Below, in pieces: positions 41,511-54,109 of a stretch of DNA of 64,000 bases. Every line of letters begins with the position of its first letter. Positions within the stretch are counted from its first letter, which is position 1. The position numbers and the translations under genes were made by a program. This DNA comes from Rhyacophila brunnea (Eukaryota; Arthropoda; Insecta; Trichoptera; Rhyacophilidae), in contig JAGYXB010001095.1 in the NCBI GenBank assembly GCA_022495005.1, forward strand, positions 744,001-808,000, read 5' to 3'. The notes under the pieces are model-generated. The model was not told the DNA's origin, did not search any database, and worked only from the letters and a program-made list of their open reading frames with translations.

Positions 41511-42511
41511 TGCGCCGATCATAAAGTGTGTAAAAAATGCAACACAAAACGCTACTACAGAAACATTGGACCACGGTTTAAGAAGTATACAATGACCTCA
41601 TTGTAATCCTGTGCAAACTGAAAATCTATTTGGATCGCAATCGCTTTGCGCCCATGAACGAAGTATTGTTCATAATACTGCTACATGTTCTACTTCGCGA
41701 AGTGAGTGGTACACATATGAATAACAATGAAAAGTTGAGCGATGTCTTCAAAAATGCAGGCGGTGCGTAGCACTTGCATGGTATTAGAGGAGCCGCCGCT
41801 GAGTATATTTTACATGGCCGTGTTTGAATTGCGTAATATGTGATGGGCACATTTGAAATTATATAATTTAATTAGGATTATTAAATTGAAACGTTTATTT
41901 AATAATATGCTCCGGCCCTGTTGCATGAGACGAAATGAACGACCGGCAAAGCAGAGTACTGATTTATAGGTCGAACGCAAAGACTTTGCCACTGGAAACG
42001 ATTCCCATTTTCACTCAATTTTCCATGCACCTCACGACATATACGCAAAAGCGCTTTCCATACTTTCATTATCTCCTCATTGAGAGACTCAGACTTTGTT
42101 AAATGGTTATAAAAGAGATGACATGATAAAGATGAAAAGGAAAATGTTCTCCATCACATAAATATATTAAAATTGTACATGTGTGCTGTGAAATAAACAT
42201 AATTAACTTTATTGCATTCAAATTGAGAAAAGAGCCATATTTTTTTTTTAATAAAATTATTATAATAATAAATTATTGTCATTGCCTACTCTAAAAAATA
42301 TAATTACTATTTCATTAAGTATTTTATGAATTTTCTATACGAAAATGTAGTGATGATAATAAGTATATATTTTTTATATTTAAAAAACAAAATCAGAATT
42401 CAGGACGTTCAAAACATGAGATGTAAATAAAATTGTAAAATATCAGTTTCTAATCAAACAAGTTAAACATAAATACATTGTAAAAATACGTATAGGTACC
42501 AATATTCTTTT
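41511..42511. other. Intergenic sequence, nothing recognised
   Basis: The frames at 41626-41992 (minus) show no domain. AT-rich sequence follows from about 42200. Confidence 0.35.
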
Positions 42512-42765
42512 TAATACTACAACATGTCACGATGCCCACTGTCAGTAGTGTAGTGAAAAAGTAGTAACCTAACCTAACTGAGAGTCGTACCAAAGTAGTA
42601 TGCCAGTAGTTTAAGTTTCAGTCCCGTCGGGTGTCGTATTTTGTGGATTTTTTTCTAGTGGGCACCTAATACGCATGAGATGTTTTCAATATTACCTATA
42701 TAAATGTTAATATAATATAAAATGTTACATTTTCAAATTTTGTGAATTATTCGTTGAATAAAGAA
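42512..42765 (+). repeat. Nested SINE pieces: S2 tail, S3 head and TTCGTTGAATAAA tail
   Basis: At 42514-42560, TTTAATACTACAACATGTCA is the (minus) S2 tail. From about 42590 a plus-strand S3-like head ends CAGTCCCGTCGGGTGTCG then TATTTTGTGG. A tail with GTTACATTTTC and GTGAATTATTCGTTGAATAAA split follows at 42721-42760. It shows that the AATTATTCGTTGAATAAA arm found elsewhere can lie downstream of an S3 head, so both may belong to one SINE family. AACCTAACCTAAC sits between the two pieces. Confidence 0.5.
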
Positions 42766-43196
42766 GTGGTTTATTGTTTCAATATATTAAGTTCAAATCT
42801 TCTTCACTTCATTTACATAATAATATAATGGTAGTAAATGGATTTCAGAAAATGGAAAATGAAGTACTTATGTTGTGTATATCATATTTTTTATTCATAT
42901 ACATAAGGATTAATTTGCGGTTTATAAAACAACCTAGTTTCTTGATGGAAGTAAATTTATTAATTTAAAAAATAGGTACATACATACGTAGGTGTTTTGG
43001 TTTTATGATTTGAACTATAAACAACGTTTGTAAAAATTATAATATTTTTGAAATGTATATGATATAAGTAAATAATATGTAAAACCTCAGAAAAAAAATC
43101 TTGACCCGAACGTGTTACGAACCCACATAATACTATTGTGTACATCGCATACTAATGAAACTACCATCTTATGTTCTAAGTTATGTATTTTTAATG

Positions 43197-43567
43197 ATAA
43201 ATCTATGTCATCATCATCATCAGCCTGAATCTATCCACTGCTGGATGAAGACCTCTTCAAACTTCTTCCACTTCTCTCGGTCCTGTGGATTGCGTTGCCA
43301 CGTACTTTCGCAGAACTTAATCATTTCATCGATCCAGCGGCCTCTAGGTTTACCTTGCGGACTTCTTGGATACCACTGGATGACTAGATTTGTCCAACGA
43401 TTGTCTCTTCTTCGAGCTATGTGTCCAGCCCATCTCCATTTAAGGCTTTTAATAAACTCTATTACATCGCAAACCCTTGTCTGCTTCCTTATCCACTCAT
43501 TCCTCTTTTTGTCCTTTCGCGTTATGTCCAGCATGCACCTCTCCATACCACAAAAATAAATCTATGT
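43197..43567 (-). mobile_element. 5'-truncated RTE LINE with 12-bp target duplication
   Basis: The insertion runs 43209-43555 on the minus strand and is flanked by identical ATAAATCTATGT (43197-43208 and 43556-43567). It encodes GMERCMLDITRKDKKRNEWI, SLKWRWAGHIARRRDNRW, QWYPRSPQGKPRGRWIDEM and ends with QQWIDSG, a stop, and a GATGATGATGA run. The 108-codon frame is open from the truncation point to the natural stop. It belongs to the same family as 15654-16013 but to a different subfamily, with K/R and spacing differences. Confidence 0.94.
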
Positions 43568-44577
43568 AAATTAAATAAATTGTTAAATGTTGTATCTATG
43601 CATGACCTAAATAATAAAAAGTTAAATTTTAATTTAAAAAAGTGATGTCAAATTATTATCGTCTTTACTCATTCGAAATAAAAGACACAGTACCATGAAT
43701 TTGTAGCTAGTATCAATTGCATTCGACAATTTGGTAGTAAATCACGGATTTATATTGCTTTTGGATTGTTTCATTTCTCCTATATTATTTATTTCCGCAA
43801 TCTTTTCTCTACTTTATCAATCTGGAAGGATATAAGAAATAAAAACTGTTTTTTTTTACGATTTTTTTACTAGGCGAGCGAAGTTGAATTATTTAGCAAT
43901 CACGAAATTGGATCGATTTTCGATACATCAGTCCTGCTAACTACCAATCTACATTTTTACGATGCGTATGGCATGTCTGATTCTTGTCAAAAATAGCAAC
44001 GAAATAAAAAAAACTCAGTAAAAGTTTTCTTTGTTGCTTTTTGCTATGTGTACAAGGCATACCAATAATGCCTAGCTACTGACCTACTTGGTGAAAACAT
44101 GACAAATTTAATATTAAAAAAAAGTTATATTTATGTCGCTACATTTCAAAATCAGCAAAGTCCATCTTTAGGTATTTTTTACTTTTTTGTGATTTGCTGA
44201 AGGACTACTGCTTTCTAATATTTCTGCATTATCAATATGTGGAATTTATTAATTTTAAATATTCTATACTCGACATAATATAAACTTTCACCCTTGTGAC
44301 TATGTATTTGATAAAACAAAAAGCTGCTTGTCTCCCATTCATCTATTATGGACTTGGCTGATTTTGAAATCTAGTGACACATTTATACTAGTTAGGGCAG
44401 TGTCTTCTATTGAGGCGGCATTTTTTTGGCGATAATATACCTACCTATAAAGAGAAGACCCTTTTAACAGCTATCAGAAGATATGAATCTAACTTCTTCT
44501 CCATCGTTCTCTCATGGCTAAATACCGTGACCTTCCTGAAATGCAGTCATCTTCTGAACGATTCAAGCGCGAGTCAA
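43568..44577. other. AT-rich intergenic sequence, nothing recognised
   Basis: No convincing frame, RNA or repeat was identified. Confidence 0.4.
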
Positions 44578-44579
44578 AT

Positions 44580-45230
44580 TCAGGTGCATGTCGCCCACTG
44601 TCACGCCGTCGCGGCGACAAATTTAGTCTATGGTTTCGTCATTTTGCAGAATATTTTTAATGAGAACCGTCTCTGTAAATTCACTGAAGAATGACCCTGA
44701 TGAAGTGTGCCAACTATATAATATAATATATTAGCAATTTGAATTATTATCAAATATTCATGTTATTTCAATTAATTTTAACAGTTTCTACGTATGCGTA
44801 TGTTAAAATTACTTACGATATTATATCCATAGGTAATATTTTTAACAGAACCCAACCTGCAGACCATATTATATAGAAGACAACATTCTTATAGAAAATA
44901 CTTAGTGCCAACCGCTAAAAACAAAAAAAAACGTGATTTTGACATGACAATCGAAAAGTGTAGGCATGTATAAGATGACAAAAACGTTCATTGAGTCATG
45001 CAGAGATCAATGCAGTGCAGTTCAACGTGAGGTGACCTCATTTTTGTTCTGGTGATTCTGGCAGATTTTGCCAGCTGACAATGTTAGTTTAAAGGTTCAA
45101 AATGTGCTACGGGATGGGAGCATCAGTCTGAAAACATTTGAATCACCAAGAAAAACGATATTACACACTTTTTTCCCCGTAGCGGCAGTTTACTGTGACG
45201 TCACGTGATAGTCAGCGACATGCACCGTAC
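44580..45230. mobile_element. Candidate DNA transposon defined by GGTGCATGTCGC inverted ends
   Basis: GGTGCATGTCGCCCACTGTC at 44583 and the inverse, GGTGCATGTCGCTGACTATC ending at about 45227, form an inverted pair with about 20 of 23 matching bases, 645 bp apart. Both continue into CACG and C/G-rich sequence. No target duplication was recognised and the interior is non-coding. The pairing could also be two copies of a smaller repeat in opposite orientation. Confidence 0.4.
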
Positions 45231-48200
45231 TATAATTCGCGCTTAAAACTCCTTACCTCTCACGGTCTTCTGCTTCTCTCAGGGTAGTTTTGAGAGCTAC
45301 TTTCAGTAATCTCTTCCATTTCCATGATCGATCGTAAAACTGGTCACTCTGTCGGCAGCGATCACTCGGTTACTGCGCTATGTCCCAGTCAATGTATGTG
45401 AGTCGTGCTTTATTTTAAAAAAAAAAAGTCATGTCAAATAATTATTATTATGTCGATGTATAGTATGCCATGGGAGTTTGGCAAATGAGTAAATTTGCCA
45501 CTTTAATGAAAAAATAACTTTGCAAAACACTATAATTCAGTTTTCAGTTAAGTCCGAGATTCCGGAACAGTAAGAATTTTTTACTGAAAAAAGGTTATGG
45601 ATACTTAGTTTAGTATCAATATTGTATTCATAGAAAATATTATTACCGTCTTTGTTAAGTAGTTGCGTGAAAATATTGCCCCCAAAATCCATTTTCCTCT
45701 CTATGTATGACAAAAGTGACGATCCTCGGTATCACTATTATATCGAAGTGTTTGTACTTTAAATAAACTATATATACCTATTATATTAGACTTTGAGTAA
45801 AATCTCGAATAGCTAAACGACCTGCTAACAGTTTCTCCTAGTAAAAAGTGTGTTAAGATATTTCTACATTTATTATAGTTTCACATTATAGAGATATTTT
45901 ATGGCCACTCTTGGATAGGACAAAGGGTTTATTATATACCGTTCAGATTCTGTTTTAGCGTTGCAGCCAGTGTCGTATTTAATTGACCGATGTTTAAGTC
46001 GAGCGTTGACATTTTTTTTTATTAAAAATTTTACATTGCAACAACGTAGTGTGGTTTGTTAAAATCTTTTATCAAAAATACCCTAACTTATATGGAAATT
46101 TATTAAAATGTGACTTAGGTCATTTTAACTGAAGATGTTAACAAAAAAAAATATCCAGTCGGCTGTGGAGTACGTTGTGACTATAAAAAATTGAATTATT
46201 TGTAAACAATTTATAAACTATTTTGACATATTATTTAATAAAACAACGCTGCAGTGGCAATTGAACCGTGTCAATAATAGCTTAAAAATAAATAGATTAT
46301 GGTGTATAATATATATAGGTATACTATAAAAAAAATGTTAATTGATTAAGATAAATGAAGTGTCTTTTATGATTTGACAATTTTATTTCGTCTACGTTAA
46401 TGGACAAAGAGATAAATTAAATAATTTGAAACGATTAATAATAGTTTTATAATAAGTACTAAGTTTACATAAAAAGTGTAACATAGTTGAATTATTTACA
46501 GGAAGAAACTTCGTAAAAAACATTGTTGAAGATATAATAATATTATTATGCGGCTAGCAAAATTTTCATACCCAAACTGTGCGGCAAATCATATTATTCG
46601 CTATATGTATTAAATATCTTCTTTTACCATAATTTATGTTTAACAGTGAGAATTGGAGTATTTCTTTTATAATTTTGTATAATTCGAGTTTACAGCAAAA
46701 TATAATAATGCATTTTTCATGATTAAAGCATTATTATATTGTTATCATACTTTCTACATTTTGGCGAGGTTTTGCCCAACTCTACAAACTGACATATTAT
46801 TGTCTATGCTCATACTTTGAGTAGATAACTTTTCGGTATTAAATTAAAAGATAGGCATTAAAAAAACTCAATTTGCATTTTTCAGGTATTGTTCTTTTTG
46901 TGTTTGTGTGCTTCAAAACCACAGAAAAATACATTATGAAGTTTGAAACTATTTGAAATGTTGCCATAAATTTAAATAGCTTTTTATGGCAATTTAGACT
47001 ATTGTACGAATGTTAGCACAATTTTATATAAAAAAAGTATTTTAATATTTCTGACACTACTGCCACAATTAGATTTAATTTATTTGACATCAGGTGAGAG
47101 ATAATAATATAAAGTCATTAATTGATTATTTATGACTGCTGTACCTAGGTATATAATAAAATATAAAATATTGCAAAATATTTTAATAATATAATTATAT
47201 TTTAATATTAATAATGCAAAACATTAAAACTTGTAATTAATGAGGTAGGTGGTGAAATTTTTCATTTTCATCTAGTGGTGAATTCCATTTTTTTAATAGT
47301 AGCTAACGATGGAAAGTAAGCTCTCAAACGACTTACTAAATAAAAACGAAATAATGAGCGGTTGCAAAGAGAAAAAAGCACAAAAAATAAAGCACTAAGC
47401 CTTTGATACTATAAAGTGGTAAAATTCAATTTTCGCTCCTTGGAATTATTAACGCCTAACACTTTTGTTTTTCGCTTTACTGTTAAGAATGTTTTTATAA
47501 AAATAATTAATTACCTATACAATTAAACATGTATTTTTCTTTCCCTTGTCATATTTATGATATAAGGCAGCTGATAGGTTTATTAACTGGTGAATTTTTT
47601 AGGAAAATATTATATCTACCGTAAACTAATTATTTCAGGTGAACTCATTAAAACATAATATACGATCAAGCAAGATTTCTTATAGAGGCTGGGTTTGATA
47701 TATTCTAAAACTTGTGGTTTTTGTTTATATTATTTAAAGCGAGTAAGTTTCATTAGGGTACAATATTAAATACGATTACATAATACGTCACTATGGAATG
47801 GGTGGCGGAGCATTGCCCCGGTAGCAAAATTAACTGATTACATATATTTAAATATGAATTAACGTTTTGGGCAGATTAGATAAAAGTCTTGTTCACGCCC
47901 GGTTTCTTTTCGACTCCTATGAACAAGCTTAACATTGCATGTAGGGAGTTTTACGGCCGGGTAGCTAACAACGCCTCTGTCGATATATTTTTGAATTTGT
48001 TCTGAAAGGGCGGGACTTTTGAAATAAGTAATATAAAACTTGGTTTGTTTAGATCAAACAATTATTATTAAAACGAAATAATGCATGACAATATTACAAT
48101 GGTAAATAATGGTTACAAATAAAGATATTATATACTATGAATTAATAATAACTAAAAATACTTTAGCTACATTAATTTTAAAAGTAATTTTAATGTATTC

Positions 48201-48890
48201 TAATCTGAGGGGCATTATGATAGTTTTAACATTATGCGATAATCAAAATGGCCATGGCTTGTACAATAATTAGTCAAATTAACTAAATAAAAAACCAATA
48301 AAAAATGGAGTCATAAAACCACTGGTGATTGTTGCATCATCAGTCCCGTGCGGCTCCGTCTCGGGACGGAATGAGCACTTAAAATCACTTCTTTCAGACA
48401 CGTTTAAAGCGTCATAGAAAGCGGCCGTGCATATCCACGGTTGTGCATTTATGACGGGTGGTGGTAGGCACTTTAACGTATGGTGATTGAATATATTATT
48501 ATTATAATCAAAATCACTATTATTTGAAAAAAAAGTTGAATCGATTGGAATTTGAACTCATGTTTTTTACACTCTCGACGAGTGCTTTTATTTCTTAAAC
48601 TATCGTTTCACCAAGAGAAGGCAGCATGTTAATAATAAAATTATTATTTTGACGTTAAGACATACACGAATTTATTTATGATTGATTTCTTATGATAAAT
48701 AAAGCATATATTTTTGAGATTTTTAAAAATGATGTATTTTCAATAATGAAATTATTATGAATACATTATCAATACTCTGGAATGTACTATAAATGTTGAT
48801 TTTATCCAGCCTAGTAGATAGGTATAAGATGTAACAAAGCTCATTTAATTATTGATTTATTTATTGAATCCGATAATCATTAAAAGACGG
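45231..48890. other. Large AT-rich intergenic stretch, nothing recognised
   Basis: This is about 3.6 kb with no supportable gene. Slightly GC-richer pieces at 47800-48010 and 48340-48480 stand out. The latter contains small hairpins (GTCCCG...CGGGAC and CCGTG...CCACGG). Neither has a readable frame. Confidence 0.4.
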
Positions 48891-48897
48891 CCATTTT

Positions 48898-49078
48898 ACG
48901 GAAGACCAAAAGTATCATGAACACGGCAATACACAATATTATGAATCGGATATCGAAATATAATTTTGGCATCAGGTTTAATTGAATTCTGATATCCAGA
49001 GGGGCAAACGGATACAATATAATGCCTTGGAAGATTAGATGGAATCCATTCTGATGCACATCCTATAACAGAGATGTC
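48898..49078 (-). CDS. Possible isolated exon, family unknown
   Basis: The minus strand gives an open stretch starting at ISVIGCASEWIPSNLPRHYI and ending YCRVHDTFGLP. Its amino-acid composition is balanced (C, P, H, W) and unlike the surrounding low-complexity translations. An acceptor-like TGTTATAG precedes it and a donor-like GTAAAA overlaps its end. I could not name a family. It may be a real exon, a fossil, or chance. It lies directly beside a hAT-like CAGAGATGTCCAACC motif at 49069. Confidence 0.25.
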
Positions 49079-49216
49079 CAACCTTTTCGGATTGAGTGAA
49101 TGCCAACGTTAACCAACTCAAATGTGTTACAAAGAAAGTTAAAAAAAAATAACGTAAAGGCAAACTAAAAATACTATTAATATTATCGATACAAAAATCA
49201 ACATAGGCATAGATTT

Positions 49217-49456
49217 AAAAAAACGGTACTGTTCGGTTATACCGGAGGCAGCGGAAAACGCATTTTGAAAATAGTCGATAAACTGGATTATTTGTTAGTT
49301 TGGGTTAGTTTAGGTTCGGTTAGGTTGGGTTAGGTTAGGTTAGGTTAGGTTAGGTAAGGTTTGGTTAGGTTAACCTAACAAATAATCCAGTTTATCGGCT
49401 ATTTTCAAAATGCGTTTTCCGCTGCCTCCGGTATAACCGAACAGTACCAAAAAAAC
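49217..49456. mobile_element. Hairpin MITE with TTAGG-repeat core and 8-bp TSD
   Basis: The element runs 49225-49448 (224 bp). Its two 74-bp arms (49225-49298 and 49375-49448) are inverted copies differing at one position (GTCGAT versus GCCGAT). They begin GGTACTGTTCGGTTATACCG. The ~76-bp centre is made of TTAGG-type pentamers, five of them perfect in a row near 49331-49355. The flanks are AAAAAAAC on both sides (49217-49224 and 49449-49456), an apparent 8-bp target duplication, though A-rich. The arms and duplication suggest a hAT-like MITE. TTAGG is the common insect telomere unit; here it is internal. Confidence 0.85.
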
Positions 49457-49519
49457 TTTTCAGTACTTAAATATATTATAAAAATATATACTTACTTACA
49501 ATATGGAAAATAATCACTA

Positions 49520-49983
49520 TTTTACAACGTTTTTCTTAGCTCGTATTCTTATTTGTCCGGTACAAATATTGAAATCGATTTTAACTAACTTCCCGACTAG
49601 CTAGACATTTGAAACTTTAAGAATATATCAGAACACGATGTCAATGCATTTTTTTGATACTTTTAGCAATTAGCAATACAAGTAGAATTGAAATCATTTT
49701 CAGGTAATTCTGTTTTGCATGAAAAGTTATTTCGACACCATTAATGGTTGCTAGGGGGCTGGGTCCTAGCAACTAAATTATTAATATATACGCGCGTGAC
49801 TATGGAAATCAATATGACATGTCAAAATGACATTTCAGTATTCTTTCTATCAAGTACAAATTTTAAGCAAAAGCTTAAGCTAGTCAACTCAAGTTTATAT
49901 GATTCAACAGAAAATTTAAAAACGTTGTATATAAAAAGTTCTTTTTATCTTGTAATTATTTAAAATCAATACTGTTTGGTGAT
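49520..49983 (+). repeat. Dispersed repeat R3, copy 3 (longest)
   Basis: This is the longest of the three copies. It runs TTTTACAACGTTTTTCTTAG, TTGAAATCGATTTTAACTAA, CCCGACTAGCTAGACATTTG, ATATATCAGAACACGATGTC, CTAGCAACTAAATTATTAAT, TGACTATGGAAATCAATATG and AAAACGTTGTATATAAAAAG. The start and end share an inverted ACAACGTTTTT. No coding capacity; probably a non-autonomous DNA element. Confidence 0.8.
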
Positions 49984-52085
49984 AAAAAAATTAAACATCT
50001 AATGTCAAAAATAAAATGATTTTCTTTCCGGTTTCTTCTTAATATTTTTTTTTTATTAATTCAGAAGGGTAACGAGACATAACAGGAGTTGTGTCGAGCA
50101 AGAGAAGTTGATACGACGGAAGTGATCTTAGTACTGTCGGCGATAACGACCACATACAATATAAAAATTAACCTCGCCTGCATCTTCCTCACGAAAATAC
50201 ATATCTGCGCATATTATAATATCTACTGTGGTTAACCTTCACTCTAATGATATTAAATGTTAGTAGAGAGATATTATAAGAATTAGATATTATATAACTA
50301 TAGAATTTCTAATTCTCAAGCTTAACAACAATCAGGATTAGTTTTCTAATGAGAAGTCACCTGTCGCTCTTATTATAAGCAATATGTCATGTTTTTGATT
50401 TTATAGCACTATAATATGTAGTATAAATGACGGAAGCGTGGGCAAGGCGCCTGAATATGTACTTACATGAATGTGTCTGCAGCCATGATATATAAAGATA
50501 TGTCTACGTTAGTAAATTAGGTAGGTACCTACCTATGTATATTTACCATTATTGTATATTGTGTTTCGTAGGTATACATTATAATGAACGTTAATACAAT
50601 AAAATATGTGGGAGTGACGTCCCTAGAAAAAATGCCGCCCCATTATTTTATATAATATTTTTTATCAGCCGTGCTCGTGTCGTTTCTGGTCACCAATGAC
50701 GTCTCATGGCAATGGCAGTAAACTAGACATCGCGAACCCAACAAAAAAATACTGTCCTGTTTAACCTTTTATGTTAATTAATAGTTAACATTTTGTTTCC
50801 AACCAGTTAGCTGATTTTTTTAATGGAAAGATATTTTCGTTATTAAGTACCCACTTTACGTAGCTATTTCTATATATACCAAATGATTCTCCTCGATTTT
50901 CCGCCCTTCGACTAACTTCCGCCCCCAAGCGACGCTCAATCTGCCTCCCCCCACGGGACTTCACTGATGTTATCTCTACCATAATCCATATTTAAATATC
51001 TGATAACATAGTTAGTATTTGTTAATATTCGTCTACATTATAAGTAAACCTAATAAAAAAATACTCTAATATATATGTGCTTAGCCTAAAGAATCTAATT
51101 ATTTTTTTTATGAAAATTTGTTGACGGCTGCTTTCAAATGGCTTCGCGGCCAGAAAGAATCCGTTACCTACTGGTTGATTATAACTGTTGTATACCACAG
51201 AATAATTCCCACTGAGAATTTCACCCTTAGAGTAGGGTAGACAGATGAGCAACCCCTAAGGAAAGGGGAGGTTTCTTGATATAATAATAGAACAAAAAGT
51301 TTCGTAACGAAATAGAAAATTATCAGAGAGATGGGATAGTGTTTCCATTATAAAACTTTTGCGGGATGTTTTTATAAAAATACTTGCGTTAAAAATAGTT
51401 CTAAAAATCCCCAGCGTGTTGCTTGAATAATGAAATTTGTTATTTACTACGAACAAAGTATGTAATTTTACTTTAAAAAAAATACTTATACTAAAATATC
51501 ATAATTAAATAGTAATATTTTCACATTCTTATAATAATATTTAATTACTATTTAAACTACAAGATAAAACATAATACAACACGGTGCAGTGTAGAGGTAC
51601 CTATCTAAATATTGACTGTAGAAAGGAAAAAAGGCGTAACCCTCAGTTTTTTCAAAATAGTATTGCATAATAACGTTGCACACTACTAAATAAACGTTGT
51701 GTTCAAAGGATGGAAGCAAATGCCGATTTATTATCTAAATTTAGCTAGAAATTAAAATAAAAAGAACTGACGTGAAAAACGACTTATCCTTAATTTTGGT
51801 GTTTTTTTAATTAACTCAGAAATTAATCTCAGATTACAAATACAAAAAACAAAATTATTAATTATTATGCACTTCAAGGTTAGGTATGTCTATTTTGCAT
51901 TTTAAATTTGATCAAAAACCATAACAAAAACGTTTTTTTTGCCGCCTGTAAAATTTATTTCGTATGAATTACGCCCTTTTCCCTTTCCAATGTAGAATAT
52001 ATTTGTATGGGAATTAGTTGATGTCCGATTGCTTCTAAGTTGTTGTCCAAACGTATTGATTTTGTGTAAATTTTGATCTGGTCAT
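49984..52085. other. Intergenic sequence, nothing recognised
   Basis: A 65-codon minus-strand frame at 50785-50982 has a basic, GC-richer start but no recognisable domain. Everything else is AT-rich and non-coding by eye. Confidence 0.35.
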
Positions 52086-52089
52086 AATA

Positions 52090-52457
52090 TTTAAGGCTAT
52101 ATTATATTTCAGCTGGGGTACGGTCTAAAACGATCTTGACTACGCGACGCGAAGATTGTGCAAACGACGCTTGCAGAACAAAACATAATTTATCATAAAA
52201 ATTCAACATGCGTCCATTTAATATTATGTTTATTGTTCTATTAGTAAGAATAATAATATATTCATTGACATATTTTCTTTTTCAAGTAAATGGGTAACGA
52301 TTTTTAGTCATCTTTACACGATTTAAGAATTAATTCCCCCGACGCCATCACAAAACAAATTGACGTGTTGACAGCTCGCTTTCGCTCTCCGATTGGCAGG
52401 GAGTCCGAAATTTCGTCGCACCTATAGTTGAAAATTATTTGCCGTTTCACTAAAGTA
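52090..52457 (-). repeat. Dispersed repeat R2, copy 2
   Basis: This is the reverse complement of the R2 layout at 20427-20800: AGTGAAACGGCAAATAATTT, AATTAATTCTTAAATCGTG, GTTACCCATTTACTTGAAAA, GTCAATGAATATATTATTATT split, GCGTCGTTTGCACAATCTTC and GATCGTTTTAGACCGTACCC. It retains the 3' segment that also appears at 15462-15575, which copy 1 has partly changed. Confidence 0.75.
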
Positions 52458-54108
52458 TGCTCTCAAGCCAGTAACTTACAGTTTAGGTTCCAGTATGTCA
52501 ACTCTGCTCCAAGATAACAAAGAATAAAAAATAAAATAAATATTTTCACACGCTAAGTGTATTATCGTATTAGCATTTTGCCATCATATTTCACAATATT
52601 AAACTTACACTATATTATATTTTATTAGTACCGGAAAAGTATATTATCATTTACTTTTTTGTTACCCACCACCACTCAGGTACCTTCGTTTTCTGCGGCG
52701 GGTGATTTTCATCTTGCCATAATGCGAATAATAATATTATTGCTATTTTTAGTTTTTTGTTTTCAATTAAATACAATTTGCCCATATTACGTGTTTCTGG
52801 TTTATTGCTTTTGTTACATTTAACTTCCCGGAAACAATATTATGATCATCAAATGAATACGTGTATTAATTAAGGCGCTAAGTACCAAAAAAATAAAAAC
52901 TGACATTTTTATAGAAAAATGTTCTACATACCAACGCCAATAACTTCAATTATAGTCTAAGTGCCTCAAGCAAGTCAAAAAAATACAGCAAAATAATTAA
53001 ACCTGTCGACGTTGTAAGTCCGTTGGCGTGTTTTATTTATAATGGTGTAAGTAGCACTGCAGTGCCAATGGCATTCAATATAAAATAGCTGACGATGGTG
53101 TGTTGACACTTGCGAGTTCTGAATACCTAAAATTATAGAAGCTGCCGTGATTGCTTCACACTGTAAAACTACATTTTTCAAAAGGTCTCCTTCATGAAAT
53201 TTTACTGCAATGACTGGGTATTTTGTAACTACAGTCGATACTACTTTTTGGTACTGAGAGCCTTATTTAATACACGTATTCAAATGATTTCCTCTTAAAT
53301 ACTTGCAAGGAAGAAGAGCATCAGTATCAGTTATATTAGTAAGTATCTATAGGAATTGAATAATTTTTAGTACTTTACCTGCTAATTTTTTTTAGTATTA
53401 TAATGTATTATAAAAGATATTTTAGTAGCAGTAACTCTTTCTAAAAACACCTAACTCAAAAGTTTGTTGAGATTTATAAGCAGTTTTTTTTTATTTTTAA
53501 AGGAAATACACTTCCATCGCGGACAATAGATTCCTCTGTTTTGTTCGCGACAAACTTTATTCTCAGCAAGCGAAATGAAAAAAAATGCCTCCTGAACTTT
53601 TAGAAACAAAGTTTATCATAAATTTCAATCATTAAAAGTTTTCTTTATTTCAGCAATGAAGTTATATCTTAGTGTTGAGGCAATAATTACCTAAAGGCTT
53701 TTTGTGAAATCTTTATACTTACCCACTTTTTTTTCATTTGCCATGAATGGTTCTTCAGGTAAAGTAAGGATATAAGTATATTATTTCTTCCTAATATAAG
53801 CATATATATTGTTTCATTTTAAGCCGCAAGACCACAAGAAACTATCAAACGATCGACTACTTAAGAAAGAATACTAAGGCGTGGTGATACGTGATAGATA
53901 TCACCAAAATGGTGAAATATCACTTAGTCAGTAGATATTAGCTGTTATAAAAATATCGTCGTAGTACATAAGAGGCTTGGATCAAATAATTAATTTACCA
54001 CGTGGCAACAACAGTACTTTCAGGGAAAGTAATTTGAACATGGCTCTAGCAGGGAATTGACATTAACTGATGATAATATCACGTAATTTGTTTCATTGAT
54101 TCTATATC
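52458..54108. other. AT-rich intergenic sequence, nothing recognised
   Basis: No gene or repeat was recognised. A 68-codon minus-strand frame at 52975-53181 shows no domain. Confidence 0.4.
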
Positions 54109-54109
54109 A

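Noticed and set aside
49331..49355. A true telomere or chromosome end
   Set aside because: Only a few dozen bases of TTAGG-type repeat lie inside a bounded inverted-repeat element, with ordinary sequence on both sides.
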